Below, piece by piece: positions 1 through 10,181 of a stretch of 28,170 nt of DNA (the stretch's first letter is position 1; every line of letters starts with the position of its first letter). Below the pieces are notes generated by a model that did not search any database, had not been told where the DNA came from, and worked only from the letters and a program-made list of their open reading frames with translations. The DNA lies in the NCBI GenBank assembly GCA_013115125.1, contig JABANN010000454.1, positions 1 through 28,170 of the forward strand. Reading direction: 5' to 3'. The DNA is from Perkinsus olseni (lineage: Eukaryota; Perkinsozoa; Perkinsida). The position numbers were made by a program, and so were the translations under genes.

Positions 1-1
1 G

Positions 2-72
<71 letters not shown>

Positions 73-87
73 ATTATTATTATTATT
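1..87. repeat. (GTT)n followed by (ATT)n microsatellite
   Basis: The window opens with about 23 GTT units, followed by a short ATT tract. It lies directly before the exon at about 96 and ends near a possible splice acceptor (GTGATAG), so it is probably the 3' part of an intron of the METTL16-like gene. The true length is unknown because the window starts inside it. Confidence 0.9.
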
Positions 88-95
88 GTGATAGG

Positions 96-485
96 ATGTT
101 GAAGGAGTCTGAAGCTCATCCTCATTTATGTGTTTGGTTTACGAGTGTTTGTGCTAGAAGGGCAACTCTGAAGAAACTAGAGAAGCTAATGAAGAGGAGT
201 ATTAACGGTGGATTCTCCCATGATGCCTACGAATGCTGTTGTTGTTGTGTAGATCCATCCATACTAGAAGTGAAGACAATTACTCTTTATCAAGGGAGGC
301 AGACAAGATGGGTTATATGTTGGACGTTCCTTAATGAGATGCAGCGGGCAGTCCGACTTACACCAAACTTACAACAACCATGTAAAACAACAGCTACTAC
401 CGAGGAAGGGACCGACGGGGAAGAAGTACAACAACAACAATTGGAATCTTCATTATCATCATCATCACCATTCTATACGTTTTAA
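96..485 (+). CDS. METTL16: METTL16-like RNA m6A methyltransferase, 3' terminal exon (partial)
   Basis: This is the C-terminal part of a protein resembling METTL16, the methyltransferase that modifies U6 snRNA and some structured mRNAs. Visible segments are VWFTSVCARRATLKKLEKLM and TLYQGRQTRWVICWTFL. They match in order the human segments WYTCMLGKKCSLAPLKEEL and EFCQGRTMRWALAWSF, recalled from memory. A short cysteine run and an acidic, Q- and S-rich tail follow, with the stop at 483-485. The exon probably begins at the acceptor GTGATAG near 95, so the ATG at 96 need not be the start. The catalytic NPPF region would lie upstream, outside the window. The vertebrate-specific C-terminal domain is absent. 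The gene is convergent with the CLN3-like gene. Confidence 0.72.
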   Translation: MLKESEAHPHLCVWFTSVCARRATLKKLEKLMKRSINGGFSHDAYECCCCCVDPSILEVKTITLYQGRQTRWVICWTFLNEMQRAVRLTPNLQQPCKTTATTEEGTDGEEVQQQQLESSLSSSSPFYTF

Positions 486-1133
486 CCTTGTATGTGTGGT
501 ATGACACTGTTTATCGTGTTGTTACTTTGTATTGGACAAACTACATGAGATATTCCCAAAGCTGCATCGGGTTCGAGTGAGAGGGAGGACAATACGGCAC
601 ATAGCTTCCACAGCGGTCCCAAGTTGCCATGTCACTCACAACTCAACGGTTCAAGGATAGATCCGAAACTTCTGTTAGTGGTCGACACCTCACGATAAAC
701 GTGACCCCTTCAAGTGACAAACAGAAATTGAGAAGCAAGTGAAGTAAGAAATATCTCGAAAATCGCGATCGAAGCAGGCGGCGGGTCAATGAGGGTAAAA
801 GCCGAAGCCTTTAAAGGGGCCGGAGGCACATACTCGCGAGATACTCGTATCAGTACACAATACTGAAGGACATCGTACAGAGAGCCGTCATGAGTACCAT
901 GAGGATGAAATGGTGGTTATCGTCGATTGATGCCCATGAAGCATCGACAATGGCGATGGCGAAAACTTGTTGTTCGATGAGCTGTCACGTAGCTGCCTGT
1001 GAAAGGTGAAGACAGAATCGGCTCAGCAGCATAACGATGCACCAATGTGACACATCGCGTCACCAATACACATGCCTGTACAGCACGACTATTACTTATT
1101 CTTCAACAATAACGATACAAATTTGGTGGTCTA
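486..1133. other. Intergenic region between convergent genes, no gene seen
   Basis: About 650 bases lie between the stop of the METTL16-like gene and the stop of the minus-strand CLN3-like gene. No convincing exon is visible on either strand. Unlike most of the window, bases 550-1080 have almost no trinucleotide repeats and a more even base mix. Both genes must end transcription here, so terminator and polyadenylation signals are expected, but I could not pick them out. Confidence 0.5.
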
Positions 1134-2999
1134 TTATCGAGTAGGAGCACATCCCCGATTGTCAAAAGGTGGCATAAATGTATTGTCCAATAGATAGGTC
1201 ATAGCGTTAGTAGTGATGATGAATAAGGTCACCTGAATCATAAAGAGAACAATACTATTATTGTGCACTTGGTAATAATAACAGCCGAGGTGCAATGATT
1301 ATTATGATTATTACAGTGGTATCGATAAGGATAACTACCGGTTCCTTCTCCCTCTCATTATACGTACTGTGTACCTTGTACATTATAAGAAGGTAGGTTA
1401 AACCCGCCAATAGACCCGTTATGAATATGAGAATGTATCTAATAGAGTATACTGATGCCTTGGGTTATGCCGATTATTATCATTATTACTGTAGGTAGAG
1501 TGGAAGGAAATGGGCACGACTGTTTACCATCCATATTGTCCATTGACATAATGACATTACCACTGTGTATGGGTAGGCATTGAGAAGTATACCATATCTA
1601 AAACGTGATAATAATGGTAAACTAGTAGTACCCAGCAGATGACCAAATGAATACACCAACCCAATGACCTGCCATAACACCATCACATAAGATGACAATG
1701 ACGCTGTTACTACTACCTCAAAACTGTGACATATACTCCAAGTACTCCCACCATTATTCATCATATCATTCGCCTCCTGTAGTGTTAGGTTGTTTGAATC
1801 TCTTACTAATTTACCAACTATCATTATTTGCATGAAGTACCTACTATGACAATACACAATAATAATGCTGCAATAGATAACATGACTCACGTTGAGCCCA
1901 GCAGGAGACATAATGGCCAAACTTTACGTTGAAGGAAAGTACTCAGGTACCTCTTAATGATACTCAAGATGCCTTCGGGGGACTCTCCTTCATAAAAATG
2001 GTACGCATTAGAAGAATCTCCCTCTGTTGTTTTTATGGTTGGTAGAGGTTTGAGTAGATTCCATAAAATGATGTATAATGTAGCAGGTAATAGGAGTACA
2101 TAATATATATGTTGTGATGTTATACCAATGGTAGAATGGAGAATGATATACCTATAAGGATGACAATGTTGTTACGGTAAGCAGCCGCAGCAGCATTAGC
2201 AGTCGAAGGGAAGTACGTACTTACAGGAAGTAAGCATAGATAGCAGATATACCAGATCCAGAGGTAATAGCTCCCGTTAGTGTTGGATTGAATCTACGCA
2301 TGTACGTCAATAATACCTGATCATCTGATTATCATACTAATGCTGATAATGATGAACAACAACAACAACAACAACAATAAGAAGAAGAAGAAGAAGAAGA
2401 AGGAAGGAATCGACTCTGTATTACCACAGCCCCGAAACTACCAGATGAACCAGTAAATAGCAGACCAATGAGAAGTAGCCAGAATGTTGGTGCCGATCCG
2501 ACTAACACCAACCCAAGTATCATGAATATAGAATTAGCCCACCTGTCATAATGATACTTGCGCTACGGTTGTAGTGGTATTACAATCTATATTCAAATTT
2601 GACATTATGTGCTTCCAAGAATATAGAGCCTATGTTGAAGAATAATGTTAGTCCAATATTAGCCCAACCGATCAATCCAAACATATGCTCGGCGTTAAAT
2701 GCTTCTGATAGATCTTTAGACGATGCTGCCGATATACCCCACATTGAGAATGTGAATATGGAACATAACAGAAAGATACAATAATTCCGCCAATAGTACG
2801 TACGACACCTGATCATCACCATCATCATCATCATCATCACAACAATAGCATGACTGGTGATTGCACTGTAGTGAGAGTAGGACTACTGAGAGCGCTGTTC
2901 CTGTTCTTCTTCTTCTTCTTCTTCTTGTTGTTGTTTGTCTAGAGAGATCTCATCACTAGTAGTTGTGGTAGTATCATCACTGGGGAACGAAGGTACCAT
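1134..2999 (-). CDS. CLN3: CLN3/battenin-like lysosomal multi-pass membrane protein
   Basis: The spliced product resembles battenin, a polytopic membrane protein of lysosomes and vacuoles. The start ATG at 2997-2999 gives an acidic N-terminus (MVPSFPSDDTTTTSDE, then Q/E repeats). Joined exons read CRTYYWRNYCIFLLCSIFTF, FMILGLVLVGSAPTFWLLLI, then GSFGAV joined to VLLTYMRRFNPTLTGAITSG and SGISAIYAYFL. These fit the CLN3 order RNLVAFWLLGLCNNFSY ... FYPRAVISWWSSGTGGAG. The C-terminal exons give FLPLYLQ joined to YILIFITGLLAGLTYLL and then HSTYNEREKE, matching CLN3 FLPSIYLVF...YEGLLGGAAYVN...DEHREF. Introns are about 40-130 nt; one holds TTC/TTG repeats at 2356-2402. The intron near 1865-1890 has two in-frame acceptors (23 or 47 nt). 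The last exon (stop 1134-1136) is the least certain. At least eight exons. Confidence 0.75.
2356..2402. repeat. AAC and AGA trinucleotide repeats inside a CLN3-like intron
   Basis: AAC units are followed by AGA units. In the minus orientation the tract lies inside an intron that begins GTAATACAGAG and ends GATGATCAG, because the flanking exons join as GSFGAV-VLLTYMRRF. The open frame through it (poly-Ser, poly-Cys) is therefore probably not translated. Confidence 0.75.
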
Positions 3000-3323
3000 G
3001 TTCGATTGATATGACAATAAAGATGATGATAAAAATCTGATCGTGTGAACCCGCTGTTATATGTTAACTGTTACTACTAGTAGTCGTTGGATGTAATAGA
3101 AACGTTGATGTTAGTTACAACAATAGCAATGGAACTAATGATGGTGTTCAGTGTTGTGATCATTAGTCATCATCATACAGGTGGTGTTGGTGGTAGTAGA
3201 CGTTGTCGTGTTATTGGCTGCTCTCCTGGACATAATCTTAGACCGTAACTGAAGAGTGAGTAGTGATAACGAGAACGATGATGCAAGTAACTATTAGCTT
3301 GGACGCTAGCCGTGATGGTAGTA
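3000..3323. other. Short intergenic stretch upstream of the CLN3-like gene
   Basis: This lies between the start of the CLN3-like gene and the stop of the next minus-strand gene. It should hold the CLN3-like promoter and the terminator of its neighbour. No exon or defined motif could be supported; the sequence is rich in GTAGT and ATGATG words. Confidence 0.4.
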
Positions 3324-4001
3324 TTACTCGTATCTTGGATCATCTCCTGCTAACGTTGACGTCCAGTCTGGTATTAGTTGCTTTATTAATGAATAACATT
3401 TAAGAACAAGGTAAGTTTGTAAGAATAGACCACATAATAGTAGTAGTACATTATCCAGTACCCAATAAGTATACCTAGATCCCCTCAATTGGGACCAATT
3501 ATACGATGCTGCAGTAGAATTGTGATAGAATGATAATACATCAAATATGATACTCAAGGGTCCCCATATACATGCTAGCATCAACCAACTACCACTCGAC
3601 TGGCAACCCCCTCTACGGAACAGCATTATTATAACTGCCGTAAGGATATCATTCCAGCCTAGGAATGCTATATCATCAATGATGTTACTATTAATCATAC
3701 AGAGGGAGTATCTTATTACACCGGATATTAGTAATACTGATGTACCCTGTACAAATAGTAAGGCTTCCCTAGTTGATGTCATTGTTTCTGATATACGACG
3801 TGGCGGTATATTTATACGTGGTAGAGGTAGAGTACAGCAATAGGTGATAAATGTAGTAAATATCTTGCTAACTCTGCTGCTGCTACTGCCACTACTAGTG
3901 TTTGTAGATGTTACTTCTCTTGATGGGAAGGTAGACGACGGCATCGATTGACGGATAAACTTGACTATCATAAAAGGGGATACGATGGTCGCATGGAACA
4001 C
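3324..4001 (-). CDS. Unrecognised four-helix membrane protein
   Basis: An open frame of 225 codons shows four hydrophobic segments: LLFVQGTSVLLISGVI, DILTAVIIMLF, WLMLACIWGPLSIIFDVLSF and VLLLLCGLFLQTYLVL. A short polar tail ends PDWTSTLAGDDPRYE. The conserved-looking part starts near the internal Met at 3782 (MTSTREALLF). The 73 residues before it are polar and Ser/Thr-rich and may be a 5' extension or contain an intron. I do not recognise the family. It is not obviously related to the two paralogous four-helix proteins upstream, although it shares their strand and topology. Confidence 0.55.
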   Translation of the reverse strand: MFHATIVSPFMIVKFIRQSMPSSTFPSREVTSTNTSSGSSSSRVSKIFTTFITYCCTLPLPRINIPPRRISETMTSTREALLFVQGTSVLLISGVIRYSLCMINSNIIDDIAFLGWNDILTAVIIMLFRRGGCQSSGSWLMLACIWGPLSIIFDVLSFYHNSTAASYNWSQLRGSRYTYWVLDNVLLLLCGLFLQTYLVLKCYSLIKQLIPDWTSTLAGDDPRYE

Positions 4002-4128
4002 AAGACGCAGCAGTGATAGTTACATCAAGGCATGACAATGACATATTATGAATACATTACTTCGTACCATGATCATCATTATTACGAGTATACTGATGAT
4101 GGCAGTAGTAGTAGGAGTATGAATGGTA

Positions 4129-5444
4129 TTAATGGTAGGAGATAATCCTAGGGTTCCTATTTATCTGTAATGTATTGTTATCGTATAATCCCTCTTGTTG
4201 TGATGCATGACCATTGACCATCATAATATTATGTGGCATTCTTGACGGCTGCTGCTGCTGCTGCTGTTGTTGTTGGTGTATAACATACCCATTATCCCCC
4301 GCATCCTGGCACCCTACAATCTGCGGCCCAACTGTACTGCCCATCCATACTCCTGCTGCTGCTGCTGCCGGTGCTGTGGGTGATGTATTAGTGTATGGTA
4401 CACCCAATACCACTCCTTCACCTAAAATACTGTATCTGATAACAACAACGACACTAATACTGCTGCTGCTGCTGTAGGCATGTGTAGTAGTACAATTTAT
4501 AACCATAATAGAAGGAAGCTCCGTTGAATATGATGGTTATTATAGGTATTATGATGAGGATGGGCAGAGATGATGCACCAGTAATACTATCAATATCATC
4601 ACCTACAACACATCATCATCATCATTATACCACAACATCAACAACTGTACTACATGTTATTGACATATTCTCATCTGAGACGGCATACTCTTCTTCATCT
4701 GCGGTATAGGGATCAATCTAATGATCATAGTAATAACAATAATCATTATTATTATTACTAGTGGTGGTGGTACGACTAGTAGCATGAGTTTCTCTATTAC
4801 CTTTATATAGGTATCACCTGCATCACACTCATCATGCCAATCATTAAAAACCGTAGATAATACTATCAATCCGCTAAGGCCTATAATTGCGAATATCTGA
4901 AGAGGCTGATGAGAGAGGTAAACCACCATACTACTGTTACTGTTACTTACCACACTGCATAGGTTGCATCCACAGAAACAACACATAAGGTTACGATTAC
5001 TGAGTAGGAATAGAAGAAGGAGTGGTATGAGTAGTATGTCTATTGCTACTACTCATATTACCTCTGTTTAGCACCTAACCATCCACATGCTGGTACCAAT
5101 AAACCGAGTGCTACTGATAAGAGTATATATATAGTAGTAGTAGCAGCATCACCACTGGTGGTACGGATACCACTTCTCAGCTGAATCACAAGGTAACGAT
5201 AGTATATAGTGATAATACTGACACCATATTACTGAGTTGCTTATAGCGAATAATGCACCAACAGTTGATAAAACAAGGACCTTCCGTACCAATGCAGCAT
5301 GTCCTGGTAATAATCAATAATCATACCATCTCTCTCCCATTTCGTCAAGTACATACCTCTATTCTGCATTTCTATTCCGTATACTGCCACCACACCCTCC
5401 TGTTGTTGTTGGTGGGGTGGGGATGAGGGTATCATACAAAACAA
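4129..5444 (-). CDS. Four-helix membrane protein, tandem paralogue 1
   Basis: Splicing gives VAVYGIEMQNRG, then GHAALVRKVLVLSTVGALFA, LLSVALGLLVPACGWLGAK, SNRNLMCCFCGCNLCSV, IFAIIGLSGLIVLSTVFNDW, HDECDAG, an acidic loop ending SITC, then a fourth helix LPILIIIPIITIIFNG and FYYGYKLYSILGEGVVLGVP. It aligns along its whole length with the next gene upstream. Between helices 2 and 3 is a conserved CGWxGAK...NLMCCFCGCNLC segment; between helices 3 and 4 is a FNxWxDEC loop. The tail is Ala- and Gln-rich. The topology recalls tetraspanins but no CCG motif is seen. Most introns are about 30-60 nt. Start is at 5444 or 5435; the tail from about 4440 to the stop at 4129 depends on one inferred intron. 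Function unknown. Confidence 0.62.
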
Positions 5445-5592
5445 TATTCAATACATGTAGTATGCTGTTAATGCGCAACATTAACAGTAATAGTCGTGTG
5501 AACATCATCTCTACATCATCATGTGGAGTTGCATCACCATCATCATCACCATTCAGATAGTATTACCAACACTTACCGGTGGTATAACCTAA

Positions 5593-5905
5593 TCATAGCA
5601 TCAACCAGCACCATTGATCATACCCTACTACTACCACCATTACATGATGTCTATCTGTAATTGGCAATGTTGGTGGTGGTGGGTGGCAAGGTAGTGCTAT
5701 AACAACACCCTTACTGAGCTTATCGTATCTACATAGTAATAACGAGGTTGAGCATTCATGCCATTAGTATTACAACTGGTAACCGTAATGAAAACTCATA
5801 CCATCAAACAAGAGCACTAATAGACCTAGTACTATCCCAATTGCCAAGACTGATGATGCATTGAATGAGGAGAGATCTGCACCTATACACAGGATACAGT
5901 AGCAG

Positions 5906-5961
<56 letters not shown>

Positions 5962-6096
5962 TTATCGTAATTACATGATATCACAGCATCCGTATCAGAT
6001 GCAGCATGGGGTATACGGTTGATGCTGCCCTCTGTAGTAACAACCTATAACGATAATGCAAGTAGAAGTGTTAGGAAATTGAGTACCAATACAACA

Positions 6097-6128
<32 letters not shown>

Positions 6129-6715
6129 CACACGATATCTAACTTGTCCTGCTCTGCATTCATCATTCCAATTATTAAATATCATAATGATGGTTATTAA
6201 TGTGGCTAACCCAATGATCGATAGTATCTGATACCATCTCATACTGAACACTGCTTATTATTAATCATATCATTATTACCATTGCACATAAGTTGCAGCC
6301 ACAAAAGCAGCACATTAGGTTACGATCACTGAAAACGGGAGTCAGTGATGGTAGTAGTATTGCCTGAGTAGTGATACTTCCATTACTTGTTTTTAGCACC
6401 GTACCATCCACATAGTGGTATTAACAGTCCTAATGCAAGAGATATGATAAATTGTGAAAGTGATGGTATGAGACCAGCATCGCTACGAGCCAACACTACA
6501 ACCTAACAATGACGATGATAGCCTCCTACTCCACGGCAGTAGTAGCAGTAGTTATTACAGCATTGAGGAGTATGATGAATGCACCAATGATAGATAATGT
6601 TACCACTTTCCTTACCAATCTACCCAACCCTACAACACGAAGGTTCATACATCAATGAAATAGTAGTAGTACTATCACCTTCATCATAGATATTCAATCC
6701 ATATACAACAAGCAT
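5593..6715 (-). CDS. Four-helix membrane protein, tandem paralogue 2
   Basis: Spliced reading: MLVVYGLNIYDEG, GLGRLVRKVVTLSIIGAFII, SQFIISLALGLLIPLCGWYG, AKNNDRNLMCCFCGCNLCAM, ILSIIGLATLITIIMIFNNW, NDECRAG, a loop ending AVISC, ADLSSFNASSVLAIGIVLGL, LVLLFDGMSFHYGYQL, then YDKLSKGVVIALP. It matches the downstream neighbour exon by exon, including the CCFCGCNLC and DEC motifs, and sits about 150 bases from it in the same orientation, so the pair is a tandem duplication. Two introns carry long repeats: (ACT)n at 6098-6128 and (GAT)n at 5907-5961. The first intron of the loop has two possible donors (QVRYR included or not). The ATG at 6713-6715 is chosen because the paralogy starts there; an open frame continues to 6871. 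Confidence 0.65.
5907..5961. repeat. (GAT)n microsatellite inside an intron
   Basis: About 18 uninterrupted GAT units. On the minus strand it lies in the intron between the exons ending AVISC and beginning ADLSSFN of tandem paralogue 2. The matching intron of paralogue 1 has only a short tract, so the repeat expanded after the duplication or was lost from the other copy. Confidence 0.85.
6098..6128. repeat. (ACT)n microsatellite inside an intron
   Basis: About ten ACT units. On the minus strand they read GTA repeats just after a possible splice donor that follows the NDECRAGQ-coding exon of tandem paralogue 2. Reading through it would give a valine run, which the paralogue lacks. Confidence 0.8.
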
Positions 6716-6967
6716 GATGGTAGTAGGAGAGATGAAGTAATGATGGAAGAATAACAACAACGGGTGTGTCGACTGTGGATCGACACAGGAATCTACTACT
6801 ACTACGCGCCGTCTCCCGGTAGTAATAACAACAACAAAACAACAATGATTCATCATGCGTACTGACAGCATATGATGAGTAGTAGCATTACTCTTTTGAG
6901 TAGTGCTTAGACGACGACGACGACATGGTAATACCCCTTCATGATGATTAGCTAACTACTCCCTTAC

Positions 6968-7004
<37 letters not shown>

Positions 7005-7218
7005 CCTTGGCTCAAGTTGAAATCAAATGCATAATCATACCTGAGTCTATCCACCTCAAGAGTAGTGGAGATGATGGTATGATAATTATCATATTATTAC
7101 CCTATAGCCTCCTCGTCCTCCTCTATCTCATCCTCACTACCATCCCTTCCCGATGTTGTGGTGTTACTAATAACAACATACACATAATACTACTACTACT
7201 CTAAGACTCCCTTTAACA
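6716..7218. other. Intergenic region with (ATC)n repeat
   Basis: This is the space between the start of tandem paralogue 2 and the stop of the large-tail membrane protein gene. It holds an (ATC)n tract at about 6969-7004 and a short (CGA)n near 6911. An open frame on the minus strand (6620-6871) extends upstream of the chosen start of paralogue 2 but has no support from the other copy. No separate gene is evident. Confidence 0.45.
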
Positions 7219-9064
7219 TTACCTTGTGTTGTCGGACACAACAGTAGTGCTATTAGAAGTAGATGTTATCGGTGTAGGGGGCGTGACGGGGGGCGGGGTC
7301 TTATCTATCACCACCGATTGCTGCTGCTGCTGCTGCTGCTGCTGGCGGTGGTGATGGTGGTCAGTGACGGTCCTCCTCCGACTACCACGTAGTAGCCTAG
7401 ATCTCCTCTCTTCTATGATACCATCGATAAGCCCCCTCATATCATCACGTATATCATTCAAGGTACTGCGATGATCATGATCATGATGACGATGATGATA
7501 CTCATCATCATAGTCATCACCACAATCGAATGATGATGATGATGATGATGATGCTTGTTGTTGTTGTTGGGGGCAGGGAGGAGGGCATGGGTCCTTGTTG
7601 ATATATGCTGATGTATATTCCACATCATCATCACCACCATCACAAGGCCTCCCACTACTACTACTAAGACTATAATCACCACCACCAACCTCGTCTTCCT
7701 CGTCAATATCATCATCATAGATTATTATATTATTAAACTTTGGTTCGGATGGGTGCCTACCATAAATTACGATAATCACATCGTTGAGTTTGATGAGTAT
7801 TACGTTATAGCCACAGCAGGTAGTTGTGCAGTAGTTCCCGTCCCTGATGGACGGGCCATAAGTGAGGGGGTTGGGGCAGAGGTTGGGGCAGCGGCACCCC
7901 CTGAGGGTACGGGAGGGGTGAGGAGCACTGTAGGGGATACTGTAGGGTATGTTGTTGGTGAGGTTGGTTGGGTATTGGGCAGAGGGGCAGCATCAGCGGA
8001 GGGTGAATGGGGGCGCACAGCAGTAGAAGGCATGGCAGGAGGTGCAGGGTTGTTGTTGTTGTTGTCTCCTGGCGGGGGATATGGTGTAATCCCTGCCTGT
8101 GGTGGTGGTTGTTGTTGTACATACCTGGGCAGAATGATGGTATATTGGAATGATGATGATAATGGAGGCTACTACCAAGGTGGTGGCATTGGCATTATGA
8201 TGATGTTATGATTCTCAGTCTGCTGCTGCTGCTTGAGAGGTGGGGATGGTGTTGTAGTTGTACTTGTAGTAGCGGCAGTGGGTACAGGGGGCGCACGAGT
8301 ATTGTAACAAGAAGGGAAGAAGAGTTCTGAGACAACGATGTAGAGTACCACTATCGATGAGAGTACGATAAGGTTACCAAGTATTGTATTATAAGCCCTA
8401 TCGAAGGTTATACCATCCCACCTCGAGTAGGTACCTACAAGTATCTTCATGTTCTAGTGTTAGGTAGGCAACAACAATGTTTGTAGTGCTCATGCTCATG
8501 CTGCTGCCCGAGACCTTATTACAATCATCATAATCGAGTATACTGTTCGTAAAGACAACCCCCTCCTCCTGCTGCTGCTGCTGCTGCTGCTGCTGTTGGG
8601 TGTAGCATGGAGTGTGGTAGGGTAATGGACCCCAGATTGACCATGGCATCCTGCCACTACTACTACTCCGTACATGGCCAGCTGTAGCATCACCATCATA
8701 GTAGTAGTAATCATCATTGTTATACCACATATCATCACTGAGAAGGGAGTGAGTTATAATAATAGCCCTCTACCATCACACGCCCACTACTACCCCTCAT
8801 TACCTCATTGTCATGCTCGTCAAGGATGGATCTGCTACCTGCTGTACTGCTGTTAGATCACATGCTGCACAGTGAGGTATAGGGTAGTAATGGTGGTGAT
8901 AATACGGTATGAGGTAGTGTCTGATGAGGGTGATGCGTGAGTAGTAGTAGTAGTGATGGTAGTACTGTAGGAGTAATTGTCCAGCATTATCTGGATCACA
9001 TGTTACCCTTCTTATACATGTATCATCATATGCAGTGTGCAGGGATGCTGCCTCCCTACCACTG

Positions 9065-9118
<54 letters not shown>

Positions 9119-9180
9119 CGACCTTCTACTACTAGTAATAGTAGTAGAGGTACTAGTAGTGTAGGTAGATAGACTTTCAT
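7219..9180 (-). CDS. Signal-peptide, single-pass membrane protein with a long low-complexity tail
   Basis: The start ([20 protein letters not shown]) is a clear signal peptide. A luminal region follows with a serine run (CTA repeat at 9065-9117), scattered cysteines (DDTC, TCDPDN, HCAACDL, YDDC) and a glutamine run. An inferred 40 nt intron joins LTLEHEDTC to RAYNTILGNLIVLSSIVVLY, a transmembrane helix ending VSELFF. The tail is cytoplasmic by topology: Pro/Thr-rich, then after another intron YVQQQPPPQAGITPYPPP, a stretch ending NYCTTTCCGYNV, then Asp-, Ser-, His- and Gln-rich blocks and a basic patch RRSRLLRGSRRR, to the stop at 7219. Several luminal introns are uncertain. I do not recognise the family. 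The cysteine pattern before the helix could suit a small receptor-like domain, but this is a guess. Confidence 0.5.
9065..9117. repeat. (CTA)n microsatellite
   Basis: About 18 CTA units. On the minus strand they read AGT and would encode a serine run directly after the signal peptide of the membrane protein gene, in frame on both sides. It could instead be intronic, since GTAG words resemble splice signals. Confidence 0.85.
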
Positions 9181-9408
9181 TCTACTGATGGGAGTAGTGG
9201 TGACGATAGTGTTGTTGTTGTTGTTGTTATTGATGTGGTAGTGGAGGCCGCCGGGGCAGCATGGTAAAGATACGATTATAAGAAACGGTACTGTAGTAGT
9301 AGTAAGAATCCAGCACTACTAGTGAGGATAACAACACAACAACAACAAGTGTAGACGTTGATGTTGGCTCCTACTACCACCACCAGCAGCAGCAGTGGTA
9401 GATACGAC

Positions 9409-10038
9409 CTATTGTGATGTAGTAGTGGCCGAGAGTTGCCTTAATATTTGTGCCACTAATACACCATTAGTGTCAGGGTGGGTAGACTGGATGAATTTGT
9501 AGTAATACTTACTTGAGTTGAAGTATCTGATAATAATACCATACCATACACTACTCCTACTACTACTACTACCATATCATTATTACTTATTATCAACACC
9601 CTGCTTCAGGAACTTACTCCTTATCTCAGCCTCATCCATAACCCCCTCACAGGACCATTGTAGTCCGGGTACTTTCCTGATATGCATCATACCAGTAAGC
9701 AGGTGTGATACGAAGGGGGGAAGACCTACTTAGCGTTCTGCAGGTCCTCTGCTGACAGCTCTGATGTCGATACTTTGCCTAAAGACAACAACAACGCTGG
9801 TAGTCGTGGTCGGCGTGGTTGGGGAGGAAAATACTCCATCATGATGATCATGATTACCTTCATGTAATAACCTATTAAGCTTAGCCTTCCTCTTCTTTCC
9901 TATTACTACCACTCCTCCTTCAGTTGTTGTCTTGGATACCCTGCCACTAGGCTTATCCACTACGGACCTCACCCTACTGGGGTATCTTCTCAGTGGTGCT
10001 ATACCAAACATTGATGATTTGCATCTATGCTTCGCCAT
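9409..10038 (-). CDS. Small basic protein, unrecognised (about 145 residues)
   Basis: Spliced reading starts MAKHRCKSSMFGIAPLRRYP and continues RVRSVVDKPSGRVSKTTTEG, GKKRKAKLNRLLHEG, an intron, KVSTSELSAEDLQNAK, an intron, KVPGLQWSCEGVMDEAEIRS, KFLKQGVDN, an intron, then KYFNSSKYYYKFIQSTHPDT and NGVLVAQILRQLSATTTSQ before the stop at 9409-9411. The three inferred introns all have GT..AG ends and keep the frame, which supports a real gene. The N-terminal half is strongly basic, suggesting an RNA-binding, ribosomal/nucleolar or mitochondrially imported protein. I do not recognise a domain. It lies about 140 bases downstream of the SRP receptor gene on the same strand. Confidence 0.55.
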
Positions 10039-10181
10039 CTAATAGCAAGGGACAACAACAACTAAGGGGGTACGGCTCTACCGACAATAACAACAACAAC
10101 AACACTACAGGGATGAATGATGAAACGGATAGAAATGATGATGATGATCAATAGGGATGGGCCTCGTTGTTGTTGTTATGA

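Noticed and set aside
1-87. CRISPR array or telomere repeat
   Set aside because: It is a pure three-base microsatellite with no spacers and no telomere-like unit.
2332-2523. Minus frame ending in poly-Ser and poly-Cys as a separate small protein
   Set aside because: Its first half is an exon of the CLN3-like gene; the repeat part lies in an intron, because the next exon joins in frame before it.
4214-4477. Cysteine-run + strand frame
   Set aside because: It is the complement of the Gln/Ala-rich tail of tandem paralogue 1.
6045-6251. Membrane protein ending in a valine run
   Set aside because: The run is an intronic GTA repeat; the paralogue shows the frame continues in a later exon.
7753-8211. 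Glycine-rich + strand frame of 152 codons
   Set aside because: It is the complement of the Pro-rich tail of the minus-strand membrane protein, which connects by splicing to a transmembrane helix.
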